Source of the DNA: Ignavibacteria bacterium UBA2333
GTDB taxonomy: Bacteria; Bacteroidota; Ignavibacteria; Kapaibacteriales; Kapaibacteriaceae
Direction of reading: 5' to 3'
Assembly (NCBI GenBank): GCA_002344895.1
Contig: DDUR01000060.1
Location: 1 to 51,137 of the forward strand
Length of the DNA stretch: 51,137 nucleotides
Shown here: positions 15,577 through 23,793 of the stretch, piece after piece
Layout: every line of letters starts with the position of its first letter
Numbering within the stretch: position 1 is the stretch's first letter
Program-made: the position numbers and the translations under genes
The notes under the pieces: model-generated
Seen by the model: the letters and a program-made list of their open reading frames with translations, nothing else
Told to the model about the DNA's origin: nothing
Database searches by the model: none

Positions 15577-17001
15577 TTAGCGATTGCCCGGAACAATGAC
15601 AATTCGGCGTGATTGTTCGTGGAACCAGCATCCTCGTGGAAGTGGTGCGTCCTGAGGGCGTCCCACAAGGTCGACAAACCGGGTGTTGTCAGGAAATCCT
15701 AAGATGTGAAGATGGTCGATGCTTCCGTCCGACAGAGCATGCGTTACGCGAGGTATCATTGTCTCTTCGGCAACTCCGACGCGTACTTCAGATGCTTCTT
15801 GGAGGTAGACGAATCGTCCTCCAAGTCCAGTAGAAACATTCACCAGGAAATAGGCTGTTCCAGACTCACCAGGAGTCGGCTCTTCACCAACGCCCGCAGG
15901 TAGGTTGTCCATTGGAGCGGTCCACACTCCGCGGCTTCCATAGATGGGATCTGGTTGCAGAGACGGGAGCATACGTGCGATAAAGGGCAGTGGACGGCCT
16001 TGAACAAATCTCATTCCGGCGAGCAACACACGATTATCCGCATCAACACTCATGCTGTTTGGGACAAGCTGCTCCTCCATCCCATTAAATGAAATCATGG
16101 ACGAGTCGATCCTGCTTCCGTCATCTGGAATCACCAAGAACTGAATACGACCTTGTGTCGGATCTGCAAGAGCACCAAGTCTTGTCACGACCACGTAGGA
16201 TCCGTCGGATCGTGCACACATTCCAACAACACCTCCAGAGTACTCACCTGTCCATCGAACCTGTCCATTCGATCCAAAGTCATTGTCGATTACTCCATCT
16301 GGACGGTTCCGGCGTACCGTCACGTCAAATACATCACCAGTTGATACACTGAGTGTCAACCATCTGCCTTGTTCATCGCGTACCACGTTTAGGGTTGAGG
16401 CGTTCAGCGATACATCGACACCACGTGCCCACTCACCTGCGTCAGATAATGTCCAAACCTCTGGACCTCGGCTTATTCCATAGGCAAGGAAGGCATCACC
16501 TCCGCCCGGAATATCTCGTGCTGGATACACACTGTCTATCTCGGGGAAGGCAGACACAGAAACACCATCGGATCCAAAATTTTTCTCAAAATCTCCAGTT
16601 TTTGTAAAACCAAAGGCTATGGCGCGAAGGGGGCTTGGATTGAGCCGTGTTACGGCTGTACCAAACACAATGTATCCCTGTTCGGTTGCACGTATACCTA
16701 CAATCTGAAAATTCTGCAATGAGTCTGGCAGCGCTGCGAACGTGCCTCCGCCAACACCAAACGACATGTCAGATTCTCCCGTAATGAGTGAGTATCTGAA
16801 CAGCGCAAGACCCTCACGATCCGCACCTGTTGGCACAACAGCAAATGTTGCCGTTGTACCCTCGCGGACAAATCTTACTGACTTTTCTGTTCCCCAGCCT
16901 GTTGTAGATGGGATGACGGAGAAGCGACCATAACTATCATACTGGGCCGAGCTTACAACATGCAACGTCAGCAAGGTTATCAGCGAAATGATATGTCTCA
17001 T
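15577..17001 (-). CDS. Secreted delta-60-repeat protein
   Basis: The 474-residue protein has a signal peptide (MRHIISLITLLTLHVVSSAQ) and repeated segments of the delta-60 type, with a D-G-x-x-D-x-x-F-G-x-x-G core, for example RPDGVIDNDFGSNGQVRW and GDFEKNFGSDGVSV. These repeats probably build a beta-propeller-like fold. The C-terminus (FVDLVGRPQDAPLPRGCW to IVIVPGNR) looks like a short T9SS-type sorting tail. Its function is unknown. It begins directly downstream of the terminator that ends the long operon, so it should have its own promoter, which I could not place. Confidence 0.78.
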   Translation of the reverse strand: MRHIISLITLLTLHVVSSAQYDSYGRFSVIPSTTGWGTEKSVRFVREGTTATFAVVPTGADREGLALFRYSLITGESDMSFGVGGGTFAALPDSLQNFQIVGIRATEQGYIVFGTAVTRLNPSPLRAIAFGFTKTGDFEKNFGSDGVSVSAFPEIDSVYPARDIPGGGDAFLAYGISRGPEVWTLSDAGEWARGVDVSLNASTLNVVRDEQGRWLTLSVSTGDVFDVTVRRNRPDGVIDNDFGSNGQVRWTGEYSGGVVGMCARSDGSYVVVTRLGALADPTQGRIQFLVIPDDGSRIDSSMISFNGMEEQLVPNSMSVDADNRVLLAGMRFVQGRPLPFIARMLPSLQPDPIYGSRGVWTAPMDNLPAGVGEEPTPGESGTAYFLVNVSTGLGGRFVYLQEASEVRVGVAEETMIPRVTHALSDGSIDHLHILGFPDNTRFVDLVGRPQDAPLPRGCWFHEQSRRIVIVPGNR

Positions 17002-17022
17002 AGCGGAATCGGTGCAGATGGT

Positions 17023-17052
17023 AGAAAACGAAACGGGGTCCGAAGACCCCGT
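17023..17052 (-). terminator. Rho-independent terminator at the end of the 26289-17087 operon
   Basis: A perfect 8-bp stem ACGGGGTC/GACCCCGT (17033-17040 with 17045-17052) with a 4-nt loop is followed on the minus strand by TTTCGTTTTC. It lies 34 nt after the OmpA-like gene stop codon. Confidence 0.88.
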
Positions 17053-17086
17053 GTATTGACAATGTTACGCCGTTTCGGTTACGACG

Positions 17087-17812
17087 TCAAACCTTCGTGA
17101 TGAAGAGGTACGTAGGGCCAACGTATCGTTTGCCCTTTGCACCTTTTCGAAGCGGCGGAGGATTAATTGGATCTGTTCCACGCACCGTACGAACGGTAAC
17201 ACGTGCATCTGGTACGCCGGCTTTGATGAGCGCTGCCTTGAGTGCATTACCACGAGCCATCGACAATGATGCTGCAGATTCTGCTGTGCCGTCGTCGTCA
17301 GGATAGCAGACAAGTTCGACGGTGACACCGGGATTCATAACAAGCAGACGAGCAACGTCGGCAATTTCCTCTTCGGTACCAACCTTAAGTGTCGTCTTTT
17401 TGAGGTCGAATGGAGTTGGTGTGACGGCGACTGACTTGCCGGCTTCTAACGGACGTACCACAAAGTCTTTGGAAATCTCCGCATACTTCTTCGTGTTCGG
17501 AATGTCGATCGCAAATTCCTGTTTGAAGAAGCGAGGATCTTCGACCTTGATCGTGTACTTCTGTCCAGGTTGCAGACCGGTAACGAGATATCCGTCCTTT
17601 GCATTTGCACGGAAGGATTGCCCCATCTTTTTCCCTGATGCATCATACAATGCATACGACGCATCAACCGGCGTCAATGAATTTGCATTGAGGATGTATC
17701 CCGTGAGCGTAACAACGGTGCCAATGGCACTTTGGGCCGACATCGATACCACAGCGAAGCTTGTTACGGCCAGAAGAAGTAAGGCGTGTTTTATCATTCG
17801 TTGTTTCTTCAT
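17087..17812 (-). CDS. OmpA-family protein with N-terminal beta-sandwich domain
   Basis: The 241-residue exported protein has a signal peptide (about 1-26, ending SMSAQS), a carboxypeptidase-regulatory-like domain (about 30-115; VTLTGYILNANSLTPVDASY) and an OmpA-like C-terminal domain (about 130-241; ATLSMARGN-type helix seen as AASLSMARGNALKAALIKAG followed by VPDARVTVRTVRG). OmpA domains bind peptidoglycan, although the NxxL...R core is divergent here. It starts 2 nt after the secreted WD40 gene, so the two are co-translated and may form one envelope assembly. Confidence 0.8.
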   Translation of the reverse strand: MKKQRMIKHALLLLAVTSFAVVSMSAQSAIGTVVTLTGYILNANSLTPVDASYALYDASGKKMGQSFRANAKDGYLVTGLQPGQKYTIKVEDPRFFKQEFAIDIPNTKKYAEISKDFVVRPLEAGKSVAVTPTPFDLKKTTLKVGTEEEIADVARLLVMNPGVTVELVCYPDDDGTAESAASLSMARGNALKAALIKAGVPDARVTVRTVRGTDPINPPPLRKGAKGKRYVGPTYLFITKV

Positions 17813-17814
17813 CG

Positions 17815-18825
17815 TTACTTCCCTTTCTGGTTCGTACGTCCGGCTTCATTCCCTTTTTCTGTCAACATGCGAACGCTGCCATCGGCGCATCCGATGATGA
17901 TTGTCGATGCATTACTTGTAAGGTCAAGTGACCATACTTCCGCGTTTACCGGGAAGTTGAGCATGTTCTGACCTGTTGTTGCATCCCACATCTTCACAGT
18001 TTTGTCCAAACTCGCAGAGACAAGCGTCTTGTTGTCCTCTGCCCATGAAACATCCTGAACAAGGTCTGTGTGCGCATTAATCGTTCGGACAAGTTCACCA
18101 GCAGGCATGGCCCAGATCTTGATTACTCCATCTTGGTCTGCCGAAGCGAGGTACTTAGAATCAAACGAATACAGAACGGAAAGAACCGGTGCATTATGTC
18201 CGATCAATGTCATGAGTGGCTCTTTTTTTGCAAGGTCCGTTGACCAAACTTGAATCGAACGGTCATCTGAACATGAGGCAAGAAACCGGCCGTCATAACT
18301 GTATGCAACCGAGTTGGTTTGCATGGTATGACCACGCAGTGTCTTAAGCTCAATTCCAAGTTTGGTGTCCCACAACTTCACGGTCTTATCAAACGACGTT
18401 GAAGCAAGAAGTTCACCCTTCTCATCTGCTGGGTTAAAATAGACTCCGATCACTTCAGCCGTGTGTCCACGATTAACACCAATCTGAGCGCCGGTCTCAA
18501 CATTCCATGTACGCACAGTGCGATCGTTGGAACCCGATGCCAACGTTTTATCATCGTTCGAAAACGAAACAGAATTCACCTGCGCCGTGTGTCCTTTCAG
18601 CGTGCGGAGTTCCTTTCCATCAGGCAGGCTCCACAGCTTAATCGTTTCGTCGAGACTGCACGTAGCCACCATCGTGTTGGCATCGTTGACGAAGACATTA
18701 AGAACTTCGTCGGCATGATTGCCGATCGTTTTCATGGTATACGTGCGCTGCTGGGCTGTTCCCATCGTCGCAGCGATGCAGAGCATCGTTGCAACGCCCG
18801 TCCAGGCGCGAAGTGTACGCTTCAT
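17815..18825 (-). CDS. Exported WD40-repeat beta-propeller protein
   Basis: The protein of about 336 residues has a signal peptide (MKRTLRAWTGVATMLCIAAT, cleavage near MGTAQQ) and about seven WD40 blades ending in signatures such as TIKLWSLPDG, TVRTWNVETG, TVKLWDTKLG, SIQVWSTDL, VIKIWAMPAG and TVKMWDATTG. Start 18825 is favoured because AAGGA lies upstream and a signal peptide follows. WD40 proteins scaffold complexes. An exported one next to an OmpA-like protein recalls the WD40/PD40-OmpA pairs associated with gliding and T9SS machinery, but I cannot assign it to a named component. Confidence 0.85.
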   Translation of the reverse strand: MKRTLRAWTGVATMLCIAATMGTAQQRTYTMKTIGNHADEVLNVFVNDANTMVATCSLDETIKLWSLPDGKELRTLKGHTAQVNSVSFSNDDKTLASGSNDRTVRTWNVETGAQIGVNRGHTAEVIGVYFNPADEKGELLASTSFDKTVKLWDTKLGIELKTLRGHTMQTNSVAYSYDGRFLASCSDDRSIQVWSTDLAKKEPLMTLIGHNAPVLSVLYSFDSKYLASADQDGVIKIWAMPAGELVRTINAHTDLVQDVSWAEDNKTLVSASLDKTVKMWDATTGQNMLNFPVNAEVWSLDLTSNASTIIIGCADGSVRMLTEKGNEAGRTNQKGK

Positions 18826-18869
18826 GCGAGAATTCCTTGTGATTGAGTCGTGTGTCCGTTGTTGTCCCA

Positions 18870-19274
18870 TCATTCCGCAGACGTGCGGAGCTCTGCTGCA
18901 ATGGATCTGAGTTCCGAAACGATGACATGCGCTTCATTACGCCGATCTTCACCGTCCGAACCCTCTATCCCCTGCACAGCCCCTTGTGATGTTTCTTCTG
19001 AAAACGTTGATTCTTCAAGTTCGTCAAGTGAGCCATGTTGGCGGAGGTATTCCTTTGCTCCGGCCACGGTGTAACGCTCCTGACGTAACAGTCGTTTGAT
19101 GATGCGCAAGACACCAAGATCGCGTTGTGTATACACGCGATTACCAGCACGATTCTTCTGCGGACGAAGTTGCGGGAACTCGCGCTCCCAGTACCGCAGT
19201 ACATGCTGCTCCTCGCCGATAATCTTGCTGACTTCGGTGATGGAGTAATAGAGCTTCTGGATTGCGCTCTTCAT
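18870..19274 (-). CDS. MerR-family transcriptional regulator
   Basis: The 134-residue protein has an N-terminal MerR winged helix (about 8-75; YYSITEVSKIIGEEQHVLRY, RVYTQRDLGVLRIIKRLL) and an acidic tail without effector-binding cysteines. It resembles the small MerR-like proteins common in Bacteroidota near cell-envelope genes. The ATG at 19274 is preferred over an adjacent TTG. It follows the FtsW/RodA gene by about 30 nt and precedes the WD40-OmpA pair. Confidence 0.88.
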   Translation of the reverse strand: MKSAIQKLYYSITEVSKIIGEEQHVLRYWEREFPQLRPQKNRAGNRVYTQRDLGVLRIIKRLLRQERYTVAGAKEYLRQHGSLDELEESTFSEETSQGAVQGIEGSDGEDRRNEAHVIVSELRSIAAELRTSAE

Positions 19275-19303
19275 CAAGGGCCGATTATACGAAAAAACAA
19301 GTG

Positions 19304-20446
19304 TCAGTCAGTGGTCGAAGTTGAAGAGAGTTTTCGTCCGGCTCGGTAGACACCTGCCTGACTTGAGATGTTAAGGAGTACTCCAACAGCGATTGCGCTG
19401 AAGAATACACTTGATCCACCATACGAGATGAATGGCATGGGTAATCCGGTGGTAGGTAGAATTCCGCAGGTTACACCTGCATTGACAAAGGCATAGATAG
19501 CCAGCGTCGTAGTAATCCCTCCCGCAAGAAGACGCCCAAATGGATCTGGTGCCTTTCTCGCCACAGCAAACCCTCGCCACATGATAAGCGTAAATGCTCC
19601 AATCAGAAGCACTACCCCCAGGAATCCGTATTCCTCCCCAACGATGCTGAAGATAAAGTCACCATAGGACTCTGGCAAGAACCAATCTCGCTGTCGGCTC
19701 TGACCCGGCCCAACTCCCGTTATCCCACCATTACCAAACGCAATGAGTGCCTGGTTCAGTTGATAGGTAACAGCCTCATCTGCATTATCCCCTCCAAAGA
19801 AGGCAAGAAGTCGTCGAACACGATACTCTGCCGTAAACGCATAGGCAATGCCAACAGCTGCTCCAACTCCGATAACCATGCCTAAATGCTTCGAATCCGT
19901 ATCGGCAAGAAAGAGGATCGTCATGACGATGAGAAAGACAACACTTGCCGTACTCAGGTTTGGTTGGAGTGCAATGAGGCCACATATAGGAAGTGTCCAT
20001 CCAAGTACCGGCAAGAGGCTCTTACGCCAGTCACGTACAAAAACCTTGTTCGCAGCGAGTATTGCACTCACATGTAGGACAATGGCAAATTTTGCGAGTT
20101 CACTTGGCTGAAAGTTGATCGGTCCAAGATGTACCCACCGACTAGCGCCCTTAATCTCTGTACCCATCAAGAGTACGAGAACGAGGAATCCTATGGCGAT
20201 GAGTACAATCGTGGTACTGAATCGATCCCAGATGTGATAGTCAACCTTCGAGAGTCCGATCATCAATCCAAGGCCAATCAGTACACGTACAGCGTGATTC
20301 CAAAAGAGCTGTTCGGAAGAACCGAACTTGACGTCGGCAAACGATGAGCTTGCACTGTAGACAAATGCTACACTAAAGAGCAGCAATGCTGCAATTGGCA
20401 AGAGGATAAGCCAGTCGATGTGCGACGGCGCGGGTTTGGACGACAT
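19304..20446 (-). CDS. FtsW/RodA/SpoVE-family peptidoglycan polymerase
   Basis: The 380-residue protein has about ten membrane segments and the SEDS signatures INFQPSELAKFAIVLH, ITGVGPGQSRQRDWFLPES and GLPMPFISYGGSSVFFSAI. SEDS proteins polymerise glycan strands with a partner penicillin-binding protein; the motifs fit FtsW slightly better than RodA. No division cluster (mur, ftsQ, ftsZ) surrounds it. TAGGTTCG lies 4 nt upstream of the start (20451-20458), a one-mismatch version of the local promoter motif. Confidence 0.92.
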   Translation of the reverse strand: MSSKPAPSHIDWLILLPIAALLLFSVAFVYSASSSFADVKFGSSEQLFWNHAVRVLIGLGLMIGLSKVDYHIWDRFSTTIVLIAIGFLVLVLLMGTEIKGASRWVHLGPINFQPSELAKFAIVLHVSAILAANKVFVRDWRKSLLPVLGWTLPICGLIALQPNLSTASVVFLIVMTILFLADTDSKHLGMVIGVGAAVGIAYAFTAEYRVRRLLAFFGGDNADEAVTYQLNQALIAFGNGGITGVGPGQSRQRDWFLPESYGDFIFSIVGEEYGFLGVVLLIGAFTLIMWRGFAVARKAPDPFGRLLAGGITTTLAIYAFVNAGVTCGILPTTGLPMPFISYGGSSVFFSAIAVGVLLNISSQAGVYRAGRKLSSTSTTD

Positions 20447-20455
20447 TCTGCGAAC

Positions 20456-21694
20456 CTACGGCAGTTCAATACGAAAAGTCGTACCGACACCTGGCTGTGA
20501 TTCTTTCACGTAGATTTTGCCACCGTGATAGTCTTCGACAATTCTCCGCGAAAGTGAGAGACCAAGGCCCCATCCGCGCTTCTTCGTTGTATACCCCGGC
20601 TCAAAAATGTTCTTCCGCACATGGGATGTCATGCCCTTCCCATTGTCCGTGATGCTGACAAGTGTTCCGCCCTTTTGGCGTCGCCGCAGGACAATATCGA
20701 TTCGACCGTCAGGACGTTCAATGGCCTCAACCGCATTCTTGATGAGATTTTCGATGACCCATTCAAAGAGATCTATGTTGAGTGGGCATTCAACGGTGCG
20801 ATCAAGTTGCCGATGAATAACTACTTTCCGACCAAGATGCGGCAAGCGCGTTTCAAAGTATGTTACAACGTGGTCCAATACGTCCGCCACGTTCGTTTGC
20901 TCTAACTTAGGCTGTGATCCAATCTTGCTAAATCGAATCGCGATGATGTTTAACCGCTCAATGTCACGCGTCATCTCGTCGGCCGTGCTGCGCACCATGT
21001 CGGGATTTGCATCGTTCAGTCGCAATATCTCAATCCATGCCAACAACGAAGACAGTGGTGTGCCAAGCTGATGTGCAGCCTCCTTGGCCATACCAACCCA
21101 GATATTGGATTCTTCATTTCGGCGTATGGTACTAAAAGCAACATAGCCAATAAGAATAAATGCAGATACGGCAAGTATCTCGGCAAATGGCATGTACCGA
21201 AGTCGGCGTACGATGGCGGAGTTTGTATAGAAGAGCTTTTGTGTTACTTCACGATCCTGATTGAGGATGTCGTACGGTTCATACTCTGACTTCATCTCGG
21301 CAATGGTCCGCTCGAGTTCCGCACGCTGTTCCGGCACTGTTAATGTACTGTCAAGTTCAACATTCAGCATAAACTGCTGAAATGGGTAGACAGGCTTTTC
21401 GTTCGCATCCGTGAGAATAACCGGGAAGTGAATATTGTTCTGGATATCAATGTAGAACAACAAATCCTCTTCCGTTGCGGCCATCGATAGACGGGCTAGA
21501 AGTCCAGCATACAATTCTACCGTCCTACGCTCTGTTTTCTGCAGTTCGTCAACGATGTTCATCGTGTAGTACAAAACCCCGCCCATAATTGCGAACCCAA
21601 ACAGCGTCAAGAGTACCTTGAGCTGCCACTTCGTGACACTCGTTCGAAGTATTGGTATGCGATCACTGGTCGGTCCCTTCCGTACCAATGTCAC
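20456..21694 (-). CDS. Membrane sensor histidine kinase
   Basis: The 412-residue kinase has two membrane helices (about 24-45 and 169-190) flanking an extracytoplasmic sensor region. The H-box is KEAAHQLGTPLSSLLAW with phospho-acceptor His208, and the ATPase domain has NLIKNAVEAI (N-box), ITDNGKGM (G1) and GWGLGLSLSRRI (G2). It begins with GTG overlapping the previous stop (GTGA). No response regulator is adjacent, so it is an orphan kinase within this operon. Confidence 0.92.
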   Translation of the reverse strand: MTLVRKGPTSDRIPILRTSVTKWQLKVLLTLFGFAIMGGVLYYTMNIVDELQKTERRTVELYAGLLARLSMAATEEDLLFYIDIQNNIHFPVILTDANEKPVYPFQQFMLNVELDSTLTVPEQRAELERTIAEMKSEYEPYDILNQDREVTQKLFYTNSAIVRRLRYMPFAEILAVSAFILIGYVAFSTIRRNEESNIWVGMAKEAAHQLGTPLSSLLAWIEILRLNDANPDMVRSTADEMTRDIERLNIIAIRFSKIGSQPKLEQTNVADVLDHVVTYFETRLPHLGRKVVIHRQLDRTVECPLNIDLFEWVIENLIKNAVEAIERPDGRIDIVLRRRQKGGTLVSITDNGKGMTSHVRKNIFEPGYTTKKRGWGLGLSLSRRIVEDYHGGKIYVKESQPGVGTTFRIELP

Positions 21695-22068
21695 TCCGCT
21701 ACGATGGTGATGAAGGGGGCTTCGAGGGGGCTTTGTTGTACGCTCACAAGCTGACCATCTCGAAGTATAAGAGTTGCCTCAGCCGTGAGTTTCCGTTTCT
21801 TTACGATGACCTTTACTTCACCATCGTTCGGTATCGGCGAAAGAACACGTGAACGTGCAGGTCCTGACTCACCACCGCCAGCACGAGGTATTGTGATTCC
21901 GCCCACCTCAATCGTCACCGTTCCAGGAGATGTCGATAGTTGTGTTTCAATAGCATAACCAAACGCCGAAAACTCACGCACTGTTCGAAGGTCAAGTTGC
22001 ACCATTCGGTGTTGCGTCTCTTGGTCAACCGTTGTTCCTACGGCAAGTATGTATTCGTTAGACATCAT
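21691..22068 (-). CDS. Small conserved protein of unknown function
   Basis: The 125-residue soluble protein begins MMSNEYILAVGTTVDQETQH and is rich in beta-strand-like segments. It has no signal peptide, membrane helix or motif that I recognise. It is translationally coupled on both sides: its start overlaps the hisS stop and its stop overlaps the kinase GTG. The position suggests an adaptor expressed with the kinase, which is inference only. Confidence 0.7.
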   Translation of the reverse strand: MMSNEYILAVGTTVDQETQHRMVQLDLRTVREFSAFGYAIETQLSTSPGTVTIEVGGITIPRAGGGESGPARSRVLSPIPNDGEVKVIVKKRKLTAEATLILRDGQLVSVQQSPLEAPFITIVAE

Positions 22069-23318
22069 GGCCTTGTGAGGAATTGCTCGACGTTCGTATC
22101 GGCAACCGATTGCTGTTCACCCGTCGCCATGTTCTTGATGACAACGTTGCCCTGTGCCAATTCATCATCACCCATGGTGATAGTATATCGTGCCCCGTGC
22201 CTATCAGCATCGCGCATTTGTGCTTTTACCGATCGACGCTGAAGGTCTTCAACAACGGAGTATCCCTGCCGACGAAGTCGTAATGATATCAGTCGTAAGG
22301 GTAACCGCGCGGCATCACCGATTGCAATAGCAAAGACGTCGATTCCCTTTTCTGCGCCCCATTCGCCCCTTTCCTGCTCCAACAACATCATCACGCGTTC
22401 AACACCCAGGCTGAATCCAACGGCAGGTGTGTCTGTTCCACCAATGAGAGCAAACAGAGGATCGTAACGGCCTCCACCTCCAATGGCATTCTGTGTACCA
22501 AGCTCCGTTGTTGTGAACTCAAAGACAGTATGACAGTAATAGTCAAGTCCTCGAACAAGGAGTGGGTTGTGAACATATGGAATACCAGCGACGTCGAGCA
22601 TCAGACGAACAGATTCGAAGTGCTGCCGGCTCTCAACATCAAGATAGTCAACGAGTTTTGGGGCTTCTGCAATAACTGGTTTGTCCTGCTCATCCTTCGA
22701 GTCGAGCACACGCAATGGATTTCGTTCGAGACGCCGCTGCGAGTCTTCAGATAGGCGTTCAACGTTGGCACGGAGATACGTTACGAGAGCTTCGCGATAC
22801 GCTGCACGGGATGTTGTGGAGCCTAACGTATTCACCTCGAGCGTGAACTTGGTGACACCAATTGTTTGTAACACGCTGTACGCAAGCTGGATGATCTCAA
22901 CGTCCGCTTCAGGATGTGGAGAGCCAAGACATTCGGCACCATACTGATGAAACTGCCGGTAGCGGCCCTTTTGTGGCCGCTCATAACGGAACTGTGGACC
23001 AGCGTACCAGATGCGTGTGGTTGGTGAATGTCGAACGAAGTTGTGCTCAATCGCAGCCCGAACAATGGCTGCCGTCATTTCCGGACGTAACGTCACGGAG
23101 TCACCACCTCGATCTTCAAACGAATACATTTCCTTACCGACAATGTCCGTCTCTTGACCAACACCGCGTGCAAAAAGCTCGGTATGTTCTAGGATAGGCG
23201 TGCGTAACTCTTCGTAACCAAAGGAGGCACTCGTTGTACGGAACACCTCTTCCGCACGTTGCCACGCTCGTAGTTCGGGACCAAACAAATCCCGCATACC
23301 TCGGACAACACTAATCAT
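22065..23318 (-). CDS. hisS: Histidyl-tRNA synthetase
   Basis: The 417-residue class II synthetase charges tRNA-His. Motif 2 is FRYERPQKGRYRQFHQYGAE, the histidine-binding loop is LVRGLDYYCHTVFEF, and motif 3 is GFSLGVERVMML. It ends with the usual anticodon-binding domain. Its ATG overlaps the EIIA stop and its stop overlaps the next gene. Confidence 0.97.
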   Translation of the reverse strand: MISVVRGMRDLFGPELRAWQRAEEVFRTTSASFGYEELRTPILEHTELFARGVGQETDIVGKEMYSFEDRGGDSVTLRPEMTAAIVRAAIEHNFVRHSPTTRIWYAGPQFRYERPQKGRYRQFHQYGAECLGSPHPEADVEIIQLAYSVLQTIGVTKFTLEVNTLGSTTSRAAYREALVTYLRANVERLSEDSQRRLERNPLRVLDSKDEQDKPVIAEAPKLVDYLDVESRQHFESVRLMLDVAGIPYVHNPLLVRGLDYYCHTVFEFTTTELGTQNAIGGGGRYDPLFALIGGTDTPAVGFSLGVERVMMLLEQERGEWGAEKGIDVFAIAIGDAARLPLRLISLRLRRQGYSVVEDLQRRSVKAQMRDADRHGARYTITMGDDELAQGNVVIKNMATGEQQSVADTNVEQFLTRP

Positions 23319-23785
23319 GCGCGCTCCTCATCCTGGCTGGCGAAGAGCTCCATGACGTCGTCCGTTGTGCGTGCTTCACGAAGTGCCGTCCGGAAAGCAT
23401 CCGATCCGATTGTACGTGATATCCTACTCAGGAGGCGCAGATGCATTCCAACATTTCCTTCTGTACCAACAAGCATAAGGATGATCGTCACCGGTTGATC
23501 ATCAATACTATCAAAGTCTATTGGCTGCCGAAGTGTAGCTAACGCAGCAACACTTCGCTGAACGGTATTTGTTTTACCGTGTGGAAGCGCTACGCCATTG
23601 CCGATTCCTGTCGACATGAGTTTCTCACGTTCAAAGATCACACGTCGGAGTTCAGCCGTATCGCGAACGACACCTGTTTCACCGATCAAGGCAACCAACG
23701 CTTCGAGTGCTTCGTGTTTATCCTTGACGTCCAGGTCAAGTCGAATACACTGTGGTGTGAGAATGTCGCTGATGTTGAGTTCCAT
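23315..23785 (-). CDS. PTS EIIA domain protein (PtsN/fructose type)
   Basis: This 156-residue EIIA domain has the phosphorylatable His69 in GIGNGVALPHGKTN. Standalone EIIA-Ntr-type proteins regulate metabolism and transport rather than moving sugar themselves. It sits 8 nt after the nucleotidyltransferase fusion gene and overlaps hisS. No EI, HPr or EIIBC gene is in the window, so a regulatory role is likelier than transport. Confidence 0.9.
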   Translation of the reverse strand: MELNISDILTPQCIRLDLDVKDKHEALEALVALIGETGVVRDTAELRRVIFEREKLMSTGIGNGVALPHGKTNTVQRSVAALATLRQPIDFDSIDDQPVTIILMLVGTEGNVGMHLRLLSRISRTIGSDAFRTALREARTTDDVMELFASQDEERA

Positions 23786-23793
23786 TTCTGCTC

